Source: Sherwoodlollariibacterium sp049275655 (GTDB lineage: Bacteria; Omnitrophota; Gorgyraeia; Gygaellales; Profunditerraquicolaceae). From it: a DNA stretch of 64,000 nucleotides. The stretch covers positions 1 to 64,000 of the forward strand of contig JBASUY010000057.1 in assembly GCA_049275655.1 (NCBI GenBank), given 5' to 3'. This document shows, piece after piece, positions 1-8,608 of this stretch; positions within the stretch are counted from its first letter, which is position 1; the number at the start of each line of letters is the position of its first letter. Under the pieces are notes generated by a model. It was not told the origin of the DNA, made no database searches, and saw nothing but the letters and a program-made list of their open reading frames with translations. The translations under genes and the position numbers were made by a program.

Positions 1-965
1 GGACAGTCCTGGCGCAAGTTACATAGATAACAACTATTTCTCTTTTTTTCAACAACTTTACTCTTAACAGCTAAGGAAGGAAGAAAATCTTCCCAGCCTT
101 GACGAAAAGTTCCTTTCCTTAAATCATAACGGAATCCCGGGTGTTTAATAGAACTACAAAAAGACATCTTTCCATAAGCATCAACGTGAAAACCGCATGC
201 GCTTTTTATGCAATGAGAAAAATTATAGTTATCATCGCCGCAACGAACGTCAATAGTTTCTTTTTGTATCTTCTCTTGGTAACAAATATCCGGCTTATTT
301 AAATTAACCAATACCGCGGGCGGTAATCTCTGCCGCCTGATCTCCTGATTAACCTTGCGGTCGTTATATGCCGAAAGGCAAAATAAAGATGCTCCAACAC
401 AATAATATTTACTTAAAGATCCTGCCAAATTTACCATTTCATTAAACTGATGGTAATTATCCTTCATAGGTACAACTTGAACTATAAAATTAGCCCCGGC
501 TTCTTTTAAATACCTAAAGCCCCGCATTAATGCTTCAAAGGATCCGGGATTACGAGTAATATGGTCATAAACCTTACTGGTAGCACCATAAAGGGAAATA
601 ACCTTCTCTCCTTTTTTCCTTAAAATCCTAGCAATTTTCGGAGTAATTAAAGTGCCGTTGGTATTCAAAGAATAAAAAATAGAATGAGTAGTAAGATAGT
701 CGAATATTTCACAAAAATCCGGCCTTAACATTGGTTCGCCGCCAGAGATAGTCCACTTACAACAACCCATAGACCGAGCTTCATCTATAATTCTGATAAT
801 TTCAGTAACAGAAAGCTCTTCGCTTTGCTTCGAAGAATTAACGGGAATCCTTACCCAACAATGCCTACAGTTATTATTACAACGATAGGTAAGGTCAATA
901 GAGCCTTCATAGGGGAAATGAGGAAAGTAAGTTAACTCCTGAGTATATGAATAATTTATTTGCAT
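1..965 (-). CDS. radical SAM/SPASM peptide maturase (partial, C-terminus off window)
   Basis: The open frame begins at ATG 965 and runs off the left edge, giving 321 visible residues. The N-terminal radical SAM core has a CxxxCxxC cluster motif (Cys29, Cys33, Cys36, in CNNNCRHCW) followed by an SGGEP motif near residue 75. The C-terminal part has SPASM-type cysteines (CGFHVDAYGKMSFC, then CYLCNLRQDC), which bind auxiliary Fe-S clusters in peptide-modifying enzymes. It lies directly downstream of a 68-residue Cys-rich peptide gene, so modification of that peptide is inferred. An in-frame stop 21 bases upstream limits the start to about here; no clear Shine-Dalgarno is visible, so it may be coupled to the peptide mRNA. 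The exact reaction (thioether, C-C crosslink, epimerisation) cannot be told. Confidence 0.85.
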   Translation of the reverse strand, partial: MQINYSYTQELTYFPHFPYEGSIDLTYRCNNNCRHCWVRIPVNSSKQSEELSVTEIIRIIDEARSMGCCKWTISGGEPMLRPDFCEIFDYLTTHSIFYSLNTNGTLITPKIARILRKKGEKVISLYGATSKVYDHITRNPGSFEALMRGFRYLKEAGANFIVQVVPMKDNYHQFNEMVNLAGSLSKYYCVGASLFCLSAYNDRKVNQEIRRQRLPPAVLVNLNKPDICYQEKIQKETIDVRCGDDNYNFSHCIKSACGFHVDAYGKMSFCSSIKHPGFRYDLRKGTFRQGWEDFLPSLAVKSKVVEKKRNSCYLCNLRQDC

Positions 966-1052
966 AGATAATATTTTAGTATTTTAGGTAAATAACACAC
1001 AGCCAGTTCTTTAATAAAGAGTTGCTACACGCCAGTCTTACAAAAAACCCTT

Positions 1053-1259
1053 CTAACTAGCGCTGTGCTCTTTACACTTAACGGTTCCACACCAAGTAAA
1101 AGGCGGGTTCCATTGGCAGCCACTTCCTGACAGTACTCCTGGCCCAGCCGGCGTCATGGTGCCCCAATCCATCTTACAGGCCGTAAGCACACTTTCCTCA
1201 GGATTGCCTCTTACTAATATTAGAAGTTGCGGTGTAACCCATTTTCTTTTTTTCTTCAT
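1053..1259 (-). CDS. putative RiPP precursor peptide, 68 aa
   Basis: Small gene with a strong Shine-Dalgarno (GGGGAGGTG at 1264-1272) just before its ATG. The first half is leader-like: basic start, then WVTPQLLILVRG, NPEESVLTACK. The second half is Gly, Pro, Trp and Cys rich, with Cys48, Cys57 and Cys62 after Cys28, the pattern of a modified core. It sits 88 bases upstream of the radical SAM/SPASM gene on the same strand. Leaders with a P-E-E-x-V-L-x-x-C-K signature recur, as far as I recall, in small peptides beside radical SAM enzymes, but I cannot name a family with certainty. Function as a precursor is inferred from size, composition and neighbour. Confidence 0.72.
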   Translation of the reverse strand: MKKKRKWVTPQLLILVRGNPEESVLTACKMDWGTMTPAGPGVLSGSGCQWNPPFTWCGTVKCKEHSAS

Positions 1260-1392
1260 TTTTCACCTCCCCGGTAAACATTACGATACAATATTGACTC
1301 TCCTAATATTTTATCAAGCCATTTAACCTTCTTTACTTAAAATATAAAATGACTTTTATTATAAATAAGAGCCTTATTTTATTTATTAAACG

Positions 1393-2259
1393 CTATTTCC
1401 TTAATTCAAAAATAAAGGTTTCCGACCAGATATAGGAAAATGGCAAATATTCTACCAAAATATCTAATAAGACTGAAAATGCAAAGACTGCCCTATGGGC
1501 ATCAAGAGACGGAGAACCAAACCATGGCCCGCTTGTCCCCTTAAGTGACGCTACTTTAAATCCTTCACCCCTAAACATCTTCTTCCATTTTCTTGCGGTA
1601 TTGACTGAGCAATGACCCCCGCCTGCCCCGGTCTTACCCCCATCAGAAGAGTAACGCAATAAAGACTGCTTTTTACTGCTTGTTATATTTTTCTCATGAT
1701 TTTTAATAAAACTAAACAATAATCCGAAGGAAACAAAATTTGCCAGCCTTACTGCCTTGGCTAAAATACTCCCGCCTTTCTGAGGAGTAGTTAAAATAAC
1801 CACTCCCCCCTTCTTTAAGGCTTTGAATAATCCTCTGATTAAAATCTCAGGGTTTTTAAGATGTTCGATAACCTCCGAGCATATAATAATATCAAACTCC
1901 TCATCCTTGAATGATAAGCTATTAAGGTCCATTAGCTTAAACTCGCAGTCGTCGTAAGAAAAATATTCTCTCCTTTTATCCGCAAAATTAATATCCAACC
2001 CAGAGATATCTACGCCGGTAAAATTCAATTTAAACTCATCGGAAAACTCTGATTTTAATTTATAAATCATCCACCCATCGCCGCAACCGGCATCCAATAC
2101 CTTTAAAACCTCAACCTTGCCTTTGTTTCTCTTTAATGCTTTGAGGAATATCCGGCTTATGGAATAAAACCTCTTCCAATTCATATACCTGTTTGAAAAA
2201 GATTGGTGATAATAACCGCTACTCTCCTCCAGCTTTCTTAAAAGATAAACGTTATCCAT
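1393..2259 (-). CDS. class I SAM-dependent methyltransferase
   Basis: 288 residues. Motif I of Rossmann-type methyltransferases is plain (VLDAGCGDGWM near residue 55), followed by FTGVDIS, an acidic motif II (FDIIICSEVIEHL) and KKGGVVILTTP. This matches the Methyltransf_11/23 type, which methylates small molecules, lipids or glycans. Substrate unknown. It lies upstream of the peptide-radical SAM pair on the same strand, separated by 133 AT-rich bases, so it could be part of that cassette or simply adjacent. Confidence 0.8.
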   Translation of the reverse strand: MDNVYLLRKLEESSGYYHQSFSNRYMNWKRFYSISRIFLKALKRNKGKVEVLKVLDAGCGDGWMIYKLKSEFSDEFKLNFTGVDISGLDINFADKRREYFSYDDCEFKLMDLNSLSFKDEEFDIIICSEVIEHLKNPEILIRGLFKALKKGGVVILTTPQKGGSILAKAVRLANFVSFGLLFSFIKNHEKNITSSKKQSLLRYSSDGGKTGAGGGHCSVNTARKWKKMFRGEGFKVASLKGTSGPWFGSPSLDAHRAVFAFSVLLDILVEYLPFSYIWSETFIFELRK

Positions 2260-2294
2260 AATGACATCATAACAAAAAAGGTTTAGGCAAAATA

Positions 2295-2849
2295 TTATTG
2301 TATTTCTATCTTATTGACAAAATCAGTAGCCTTGCCTGAATTAATATCCCTCACAACCGTCTTTAATATATACACTCCTGCGGGGATTCCTTTAAGGGTA
2401 TAGGTTAAATCCATATAAAACTCAGTATTGGGTATGGGAGATTTTAAAGAAAAATTACCGAAGTTCTCTTTCCCCGAAAGCACATTATTATTTTCATCCA
2501 GGATATAAAGATCAGTAGCTATATTTATCCCGTAGAGTTGGCCATTTTTAGTAATTTTATATCCGAGAAGCTCGGTTAGAATATAGACCGGCTCACCTGC
2601 AGCATAAATATTGTTATCCCTGGAAACGTAGCTATTTTTATCGGTTATCAACCGGGCATTTTGTACTGACAAAGGCACATCTTCCCAAAGCAAAAGGATA
2701 GCTTCCTTTAATTCGGATACCGCTTTAACCTGATCGCCCGAAAGATTAGATACTCTTGAAGATTCCACAAGGCTATTAAAATCAGCTTGCGCAAAAAGAG
2801 GAAGATAAAAACAAATAGCTACGAGTATTAAACAAATTATCTTAGTCAT
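2295..2849 (-). CDS. secreted hypothetical protein
   Basis: 184 residues with a clear signal peptide (hydrophobic stretch residues 4-20, cleavage likely after LFAQA). The mature part looks beta-rich, with YILTELLGY, DLYILDENNNVL, and a C-terminal GVYILKTVVRDINSGKATDFV strand pattern like an Ig- or CalX-like fold. I do not recognise the family. Its start overlaps the stop of the upstream 68-residue secreted protein by 4 bases (ATGA), so the two are translationally coupled. Confidence 0.65.
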   Translation of the reverse strand: MTKIICLILVAICFYLPLFAQADFNSLVESSRVSNLSGDQVKAVSELKEAILLLWEDVPLSVQNARLITDKNSYVSRDNNIYAAGEPVYILTELLGYKITKNGQLYGINIATDLYILDENNNVLSGKENFGNFSLKSPIPNTEFYMDLTYTLKGIPAGVYILKTVVRDINSGKATDFVNKIEIQ

Positions 2850-3052
2850 TTTCCCTCCATTTTTAAAATAGGCCTTACGGTTGCCTCGTATAGCCTAAAA
2901 CCATGACAATGCGTATTCGTGGATTTTACGGTAACAGGAGTATATACGGGAGCTTTTTGTCCGGTTATTTCAACCGGTTTAAGCGACACCTCCGTAGAAT
3001 GTAAAAATATACTAAAAAGAAGAAAAGAGAAGATTTTCCCCCAGACGCCCAT
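2846..3052 (-). CDS. small exported hypothetical protein
   Basis: 68 residues. The N-terminus is a signal-like hydrophobic stretch (KIFSFLLFSIFLHS, residues 6-19). The mature part contains paired His/Cys (NTHCHGF), which could bind a metal. It overlaps the next gene by 4 bases. AAGG lies only 2 bases before the ATG, so the start is uncertain. No family recognised. Confidence 0.5.
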   Translation of the reverse strand: MGVWGKIFSFLLFSIFLHSTEVSLKPVEITGQKAPVYTPVTVKSTNTHCHGFRLYEATVRPILKMEGK

Positions 3053-3073
3053 TACCTTATGGGTTAAAATATG

Positions 3074-3199
3074 CTAAAGAGGGTTAAAACTAAGAAGCTC
3101 AATATCATCTAAACGCTCTAATGTAAAACTATAACCTAAAAATTTTATCAAAAAACTATATCTTTTACCCAACTCAAACGCTTTGGGGTTATCAGTAAA
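3074..3199 (-). pseudogene. possible gene remnant
   Basis: An open stretch of 41 codons without an ATG between cupin and the small exported protein gene. Its translation looks protein-like (ELGKRYSFLIKFLGYSF, then LERLDDIELLSFNPL) rather than random. It could be a decayed C-terminus, or a tiny protein starting at an internal TTG. No SD seen. Low certainty. Confidence 0.25.
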
Positions 3200-3251
3200 T
3201 CAGAACTTACCATAGGCAAAGCATAAACAAGATCAGTTTAAAAATATAAAT

Positions 3252-3275
3252 AAAAAAATACGCAAACAGCGCATT
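3252..3275 (-). terminator. intrinsic terminator after the cupin gene
   Basis: On the minus strand, AATGCGC pairs with GCGTATT around a 5-base loop and is followed by a run of seven T. It begins 11 bases after the cupin stop codon, the right place for a rho-independent terminator. Confidence 0.55.
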
Positions 3276-3285
3276 TTTATATTTA

Positions 3286-3621
3286 TCATCTGCTTTTACC
3301 CTTAATCATAATTAAAAGCATCTTAAATCTATCTACTGCCTTTAAGGCATGCGGCTTATTAGCAGGCATAATAATCATCTCCCCTTTTTTTACGATAGAG
3401 GCCCTGCCGGAAATTTTCACTTCAGCACGCCCGTCTATAATATAGACTAAGGCATCAAAAGATACGGTATGCTCGCTTAACCCCTGCCCCTTACCAAAGG
3501 CAAAGAGAGTTACGGTCCCGGTATTTTTTTTAACAATCTCTTGGCTGACAATTGAATTATCCTGATATTTAAGCAAACCTGCTAAAAGAAAGGCTTTTGC
3601 CGATAATTTATTTTTAACCAT
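3286..3621 (-). CDS. cupin domain protein
   Basis: 111 residues forming one small beta-barrel cupin. Visible are a cupin-1-like stretch (GLSEHTVSFDALVYIIDGRAEVKISG) and a cupin-2 stretch (VKKGEMIIMPANKPHAL) with the conserved G-E-x-x-x-x-P-A-x-x-P-H. Cupins of this size bind a metal or small ligand, or act as sensors; the specific role is unknown. Single gene with its own downstream terminator. Confidence 0.8.
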   Translation of the reverse strand: MVKNKLSAKAFLLAGLLKYQDNSIVSQEIVKKNTGTVTLFAFGKGQGLSEHTVSFDALVYIIDGRAEVKISGRASIVKKGEMIIMPANKPHALKAVDRFKMLLIMIKGKSR

Positions 3622-3763
3622 TCGTATTCCTTTCTAAAATAAATATTTTTTACCCTCAAGTCGTTATCAATATATTACATCTTACCACCCATTTTACTAT
3701 ATTCAAGAAAAAGAAATATCTTTTAAAGAAACACCGATAAGAGATTTGAGATAGGTTAGCCTT

Positions 3764-4066
3764 CTACCCGACTACTTCGGATATATCCATTACAAATGCT
3801 ATCCCCTCACCCGGGTCTTTTAAACTGCCGTGCTCTTCCAGCAATTTAATAAGCTTATCTTTATTAGCCTCCGAGGTAAGAATAAGAAGAATATCCCTTG
3901 ATGAGCCTATGCGCAGTTTAAGCAGGCGCCTGCCCTCCGGCGCGCACATACCTTTGCCTGAAAGCTTAGTAGCGCCAAAGATCCCGGCATCCTTTATAAT
4001 CGGCATCAGCCTCTTTACTTTGCCTTTCGGCAAGATGGCGATAATTAACTTAAAAACTTTTAACAT
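3764..4066 (-). CDS. PII-like signalling protein
   Basis: 100 residues with the PII ferredoxin-like layout: first strand FKLIIAILPKGKVKRLMPIIKDAGI, a short T-loop region, then DILLILTSEANKDKLIKLLEE and the C-terminal GEGIAFVMDISEVVG, close to the PII B-loop and last strand. The T-loop is shorter than in GlnB (about 110-112 aa) and lacks the uridylylated tyrosine, so this is PII-like rather than classical GlnB. It lies 69 bases downstream of mgtE on the same strand; regulation of that transporter is only a guess. Confidence 0.72.
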   Translation of the reverse strand: MLKVFKLIIAILPKGKVKRLMPIIKDAGIFGATKLSGKGMCAPEGRRLLKLRIGSSRDILLILTSEANKDKLIKLLEEHGSLKDPGEGIAFVMDISEVVG

Positions 4067-4135
4067 CTTATTCCCCGTATTTGCGCTTAACCTTGCTACT
4101 TATCTTTTGGGAGTTTTATTCTCTCCCTTGATTTT

Positions 4136-5488
4136 TTAGGCGTTAAACAAAAATAAAAACCTGTTTGCAATCCAAAAATATATAATAATCCCTAAAATAT
4201 CTATTATTGTCGTAAGCAAGGGCCCGCTCATCAAAGCAGGGTCTAATTTAATCCTTTTTAATAATATAGGAAGGCTAGCGCCTATTATCGCGGAGATAGT
4301 CACGGTCAGTCCCATAGATATCCCCACAGAGAAACTTAAACTCCAATTATACTCCTGGAAGAATACCCTCAATATAGACGCCAAGGCTAAAATAGCGCCA
4401 AGGAATATCCCCAACATTGACTCCCTTAAAACTACCCTGAAAAAATCGCCTACCCTTATCTCTCCTACCGCCAAACTCCTGATAACTATTGTAGAAGATT
4501 GAGTCCCTGCATTGCCTCCTGTATCAACAAGCATGGGAAGAAAAAAACTTAATGCAATGCATCTTTGGATAGCAAACTGGAATCTCTGAAGGATAAACCC
4601 TGAGGCAGAGCCTAAAACCACCAACAAGACAAGCCAAAAACTCCTCTTCCAGAGTATATTAAGCAAATCGTCCCGAAGATAAGGCTTCTCTATGGGGACG
4701 ACTGCGGCAATCCTTTGGAAATCCTCCGTAGCCTCCTCATCAATAATATCTATTAAGTCATCAAAGGTAATTATCCCCAACAATTTATCATTATTATCTA
4801 TAACCGGTAAAGCCAAAAGGTCATATTTTTTAAATACGCTTATCGCTTCTTCTTGGTCCTGGTATACATTAATCTTTTTTACGTCTTTAAACATAATCTC
4901 TTTTATCAATGTCCCTCTTTTAGCCAAGACTATATTTTTAAGCGACACTACCCCTATCAGCTTCTTTGCGGAAGTCAAAACATAGGCATGATAGATTGTC
5001 TCTTTTTTTAACCCTATCTGCTTTATATGCTCTAATGCCTCTTCAACCGTCATATCTTCGTAAAGCTGGACAAAGTCCGGGGTTATCAACCTTCCTACGG
5101 AGTTTTCAGGATAGTTAAGTATCTGACGGGTTATCTCCCGCTCTTCATAATATAGGTAACTCATAAACTTTTTAACTAACTCCGCGGGCATCTCTTCAAA
5201 TAATTCAGTCCTGTCATCAACCGACATCTCATTTAAAATCGCCTTGATTTCTAAGGAGGTTAAATCCTTAAGCATCTCTTCCTGTTTTTCCACGGGAAAA
5301 TCCATAAAAACCTCTGCCGCTATTTCAGGGGGAATCATACGAAAGACAATCATCTTCCAAGAGGGATTAGAGATGCCAGAAATAAGAAAAGCTATATCTT
5401 CCGGATGCTGGGGGATAATCTCTTTAAGGTTAGAGAATTTTCTTTGGACTATTAACTCTTCTATCTCTTTTATAAACTTCTTATCCAT
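4136..5488 (-). CDS. mgtE: magnesium transporter MgtE
   Basis: 450 residues, the usual length. Order: MgtE N domain (about 1-130, with repeats such as AAEVFMDFPVEKQEEML), a CBS pair (about 135-255, with MTVEEALEHIKQIG and LLGIITFDDLIDIIDEEATEDF), then five membrane helices (about 285-450). The pore signature MLVDTGGNAGTQSST is present. The family is a Mg2+-gated inner-membrane channel closed by Mg2+ binding to the N/CBS domains. Followed by the PII-like gene. Confidence 0.95.
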   Translation of the reverse strand: MDKKFIKEIEELIVQRKFSNLKEIIPQHPEDIAFLISGISNPSWKMIVFRMIPPEIAAEVFMDFPVEKQEEMLKDLTSLEIKAILNEMSVDDRTELFEEMPAELVKKFMSYLYYEEREITRQILNYPENSVGRLITPDFVQLYEDMTVEEALEHIKQIGLKKETIYHAYVLTSAKKLIGVVSLKNIVLAKRGTLIKEIMFKDVKKINVYQDQEEAISVFKKYDLLALPVIDNNDKLLGIITFDDLIDIIDEEATEDFQRIAAVVPIEKPYLRDDLLNILWKRSFWLVLLVVLGSASGFILQRFQFAIQRCIALSFFLPMLVDTGGNAGTQSSTIVIRSLAVGEIRVGDFFRVVLRESMLGIFLGAILALASILRVFFQEYNWSLSFSVGISMGLTVTISAIIGASLPILLKRIKLDPALMSGPLLTTIIDILGIIIYFWIANRFLFLFNA

Positions 5489-5501
5489 ATTTTAAATATA
5501 T

Positions 5502-6020
5502 TTAAAGGTGATACTCTTTTTCTGCCTCCGGCTGGTATAATATCTTTTTAATCTTAAGCCTTCTTAACCCTGCCGGTACTCGCCATTCAATAATATCCCC
5601 CACCTTATACCCCATTATCGCTGTGCCAATAGGGGCTAGTATGGAGATTTTATTTTGTTCTATATCCGCATCCTCAGGATAAACTAAATGGTAAGACTCT
5701 TCCTTCCCCGTATCCATATCCTTAAGGCAAACCTTTGAGTTCATGGTAACTACGTCTTTGGGGATTTTATTAATATCTACTACAACCGCCCTCTTAAGCT
5801 CATCCTCAAGCTCTTTAAGCCTCCCTAACTCTGCGTTACTCTTCGGACTTTTTATCCTTCTTAACTCTTTAACCAGCTCCTGTTCATCTCTCTTGCGTAA
5901 ACTATCCTCCAACTCATCAAGAGAACGCTGGTCAATACCTTGGCTGGATATCATATTTTTAATTATCTCTTTAAGGCGAGTATAATCCTGCTTTGTTATA
6001 AAAATCTTCTTATCCTTCAT
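5502..6020 (-). CDS. GreA/Rnk-family transcription factor
   Basis: 172 residues. The C-terminal half matches the GreA/GreB/Rnk domain (MNSKVCLKDMDTGKEESYHLVYPEDAD, then ILAPIGTAIMGYKVGD and ILYQPEAEKEYHL), closest in style to Rnk. The N-terminal part (about 1-80) is charged and helical, longer than in Rnk and shorter than a full GreA coiled coil. These proteins bind the secondary channel of RNA polymerase. Whether it can stimulate transcript cleavage depends on the tip acidic residues, which are not clear here. 13 bases upstream of mgtE. Confidence 0.8.
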   Translation of the reverse strand: MKDKKIFITKQDYTRLKEIIKNMISSQGIDQRSLDELEDSLRKRDEQELVKELRRIKSPKSNAELGRLKELEDELKRAVVVDINKIPKDVVTMNSKVCLKDMDTGKEESYHLVYPEDADIEQNKISILAPIGTAIMGYKVGDIIEWRVPAGLRRLKIKKILYQPEAEKEYHL

Positions 6021-6060
6021 TACTCTTTCTCCTTAAATCCTGTCTCTGGTATAATTTAAA

Positions 6061-6597
6061 TTAGATAAACGGCCTGAGGCGTACTGATGCCCGCACGTCC
6101 CCGACAGTATAGAAAGCGTTTGGGTCAAACTCTTTTATTGCGCATAAGGCCTTCTCTAATAATTTACGCCTCACTATAATAAAGATTATTTTTACCGGGC
6201 CAAACGCTCCTTGCGCATCTATTGTTGTCAAGCCATATCCGTTATCGCGAAAATGCCTTAATAATTTAGAAGGGTCTTTATCTGTAATAAACTGAACGGA
6301 TATATTGCCTATGGCTATCTTTTTTTCTATGGTTATGCCTACAAAGTTCCCTAAACTAAACCCGGAGGCAAAGGCAATATAATTAACCGGGTTATTTAGG
6401 TTTTGCATTATTTGGGTAATCCCTACAAGCCAAATCAACATCTCAAAGAACCCTACTAAAGCAGCTAAAAACCTTACTCCCCGGGTAACAAAGATAATCC
6501 TTATCGCTGACATACTCACATCCGCTGCCCGAAGAATAAAAATCAAAAAAGGAATAGCTATTTGAAGATAGATACTCTGCGGTATATATAATTGCAT
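6061..6597 (-). CDS. UPF0316/DUF2179 membrane protein
   Basis: 178 residues. Three hydrophobic helices in the first 85 residues (IAIPFLIFILRAADVSMS, FLAALVGFFEMLIWLVG, NYIAFASGFSLGNFVGI) match UPF0316 (YebE-like) proteins, followed by a soluble DUF2179 domain (FITDKDPSKLLRHFRDNGYGLT). The function of this family is not established; related cytoplasmic domains bind nucleotides. Confidence 0.8.
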   Translation of the reverse strand: MQLYIPQSIYLQIAIPFLIFILRAADVSMSAIRIIFVTRGVRFLAALVGFFEMLIWLVGITQIMQNLNNPVNYIAFASGFSLGNFVGITIEKKIAIGNISVQFITDKDPSKLLRHFRDNGYGLTTIDAQGAFGPVKIIFIIVRRKLLEKALCAIKEFDPNAFYTVGDVRASVRLRPFI

Positions 6598-6643
6598 AAG
6601 GCCTTCTTTATTCTTAAACCCTTACTTAAATGAATAACTTCAA

Positions 6644-7372
6644 TTAAGTAGGGCTATTTGCCCCTATCAAGATTTTGATCTTTTCTATTAATCCGGCTGC
6701 ATCCTCTGATTTATCATAATACCCGTCGGCACCGGGCAATAACTGCTTCTGGTCATCTTGGCTAAATACGCTGGAGATAATTATTTTTACCCCCGGAAAC
6801 TCTCTTTTTATCTGTTCGTAAGTCTCAAGCCCGCTCTTCTGCGGCATGGCAAGGTCAAGAATTACTAAGGCGACCTCTTTGCTTCTCCTTAATATATCCA
6901 ACCCTAAGCTTCCATTATAGGCCTCAATTATGCGGTAACCGTTCTCCTGTAAATAGTGGCGGTAAATCTTTCTAATTCTCGGCTCATCGTCAATTACAAG
7001 TATGCTTAACTGCCGGGTGAGACTCTGCTTAAGCCTTTTGATTTTCTCCAATAATAAATCAAGCCCTTGCGACTTATCATAATAATCTTCAGCCCCTTTA
7101 ATCATCTTCTTCTGCTCATCAATAGGATATACGCTGGCAACAATAACTTTAACCTTTTTATGAAAGTTCTGCGCTACTTCAAAAAAAATACTCCCATAGA
7201 CCTGCGGCATATTGATATCCAAAAGCATTATATCGATCGGCTCTTTATTAAGTATATTGGAAGCTTCTATGGCATCGGGAGCTTCTATAACATCAAATCC
7301 TTCGTTTTTGAGCATAGCACTATACATCTTTCTTACTCTTTCTTCATCCTCAACAATAAGGATTCTTGTCAT
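6644..7372 (-). CDS. tandem receiver-domain response regulator
   Basis: 242 residues made of two CheY-like receiver domains and no output domain. REC1: acidic pair near residues 8-10 and phospho-acceptor Asp52 (MLLDINMP). REC2 from about residue 121: VIDDE and Asp173 (VILDLAMP). Both end in a near-identical YYDKS, suggesting an internal duplication. Such proteins act as phosphorelay sinks or adaptors. Its partner kinase is not obvious; the nearby kinase has its own OmpR regulator. About 200 bases of very AT-rich sequence without a gene lie upstream. Confidence 0.85.
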   Translation of the reverse strand: MTRILIVEDEERVRKMYSAMLKNEGFDVIEAPDAIEASNILNKEPIDIMLLDINMPQVYGSIFFEVAQNFHKKVKVIVASVYPIDEQKKMIKGAEDYYDKSQGLDLLLEKIKRLKQSLTRQLSILVIDDEPRIRKIYRHYLQENGYRIIEAYNGSLGLDILRRSKEVALVILDLAMPQKSGLETYEQIKREFPGVKIIISSVFSQDDQKQLLPGADGYYDKSEDAAGLIEKIKILIGANSPT

Positions 7373-7577
7373 CTTTTCTCCTTAATTTAACGGGTTAGCC
7401 GCAGAATCAACTTCTACCTACGCCTACCTTTAAAATATTTTTTAAGGTACCCGTTTGTTTTTTAAGCTATAAAAAAATATAACACAAGCCCAATTAAAAA
7501 AATGTTAAAAATAAATTAAAAAAATTAATAATTTTTTAGAAAGCTAAAACAGGCATTAAGTAAACAAAAAGCCCTTT

Positions 7578-8606
7578 TTAAGAAATGGGAAGAAAGAGGG
7601 TAAAGTTTGTCCCCTCCTCAGAAGAGCTGGCAACCGAAATCTCTCCCCTATGCAATTGGGCTATTGATTGAGCAATGCTTAAACCCAACCCACTACTCGG
7701 AGAAGTATCTTTAATAATTGTATCAATGCGGAAAAACTTATCAAAGAGCTTCGGTAAATTCTCTTCCTTAATCCCAATCCCCGTATCAATTATAGAAACA
7801 GAGGCTTTTTGCCCTTCATACATTAATTGTATCGTTATGCTCCCGCCGGCAAAGGTAAACTTAATCGCATTATCTATTAAGTTAAACAATAGCCGCCTTA
7901 GATGCAGTTCATCGGCATTCACCATACGGGATTCTTGCGGAACGGCTAATTTTACCGTTATATTCTTTTTGGATGCTAAGACCTTTGCCTGCTCATAGAT
8001 AACACGGATAAACTCTGTTAAATCAACCGGCTCAAATTTTAAAACATCGGGCTGGTAGTTCATTTTAGTTAAAAGAAGCAAGTCCTCAATAATTTTAAGC
8101 ATCCTCTTAGTCTCTTCTAAACTTACGCTAATAACCCTTTTATACTCTTCTTTATCGCGCTCTTTTTTTAAAGCAAACTCTGACTCCCCCCTAATGATAG
8201 CTATCGGGGTTTTAAGCTCATGGGCGATATACGAACTAGAATCAGTTATATACTCAAAGGATTCGCTTAAGCGAAAAATCATATCATTAAAAGCCTCAAT
8301 CAAACGCCCCAACTCCTCATCCACATTTTCAGTTTTTAACCTTAGGCTTAAATCTTCATGGGTTATATTCTTTACCGTATCAGTCATTATTTTAATCGGT
8401 TTTAATATCCTTGAAATTATTAGATGCCCGATAAAATAACCAAGTAGCAAGGTTAGAGGGATAGGCAATAACATAAAGAGGAGTTTGTTGCTTTGTAAAA
8501 TCCCTGCGGGCAAAAGAAAAAATACCCCGATATATATAGATAATACAACGCCTAAGATGAATACATATAATAGGCAAACTTTAAATTTTATTGTTTTAGT
8601 GCGCAT
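7578..8606 (-). CDS. sensor histidine kinase
   Basis: 342 residues. Two membrane helices (about 10-31 and 42-65) enclose only about 10 external residues, so it probably senses something in or near the membrane or through a partner. HAMP about 62-115, H box SSYIAHELKTPIAI with His129, then N box LIDNAIKF, G1 DTGIGI and G2 SGLGLSIAQ of the ATPase domain. It partners the OmpR-family regulator 2 bases upstream. Signal unknown. Confidence 0.93.
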   Translation of the reverse strand: MRTKTIKFKVCLLYVFILGVVLSIYIGVFFLLPAGILQSNKLLFMLLPIPLTLLLGYFIGHLIISRILKPIKIMTDTVKNITHEDLSLRLKTENVDEELGRLIEAFNDMIFRLSESFEYITDSSSYIAHELKTPIAIIRGESEFALKKERDKEEYKRVISVSLEETKRMLKIIEDLLLLTKMNYQPDVLKFEPVDLTEFIRVIYEQAKVLASKKNITVKLAVPQESRMVNADELHLRRLLFNLIDNAIKFTFAGGSITIQLMYEGQKASVSIIDTGIGIKEENLPKLFDKFFRIDTIIKDTSPSSGLGLSIAQSIAQLHRGEISVASSSEEGTNFTLFLPIS

Positions 8607-8608
8607 GA

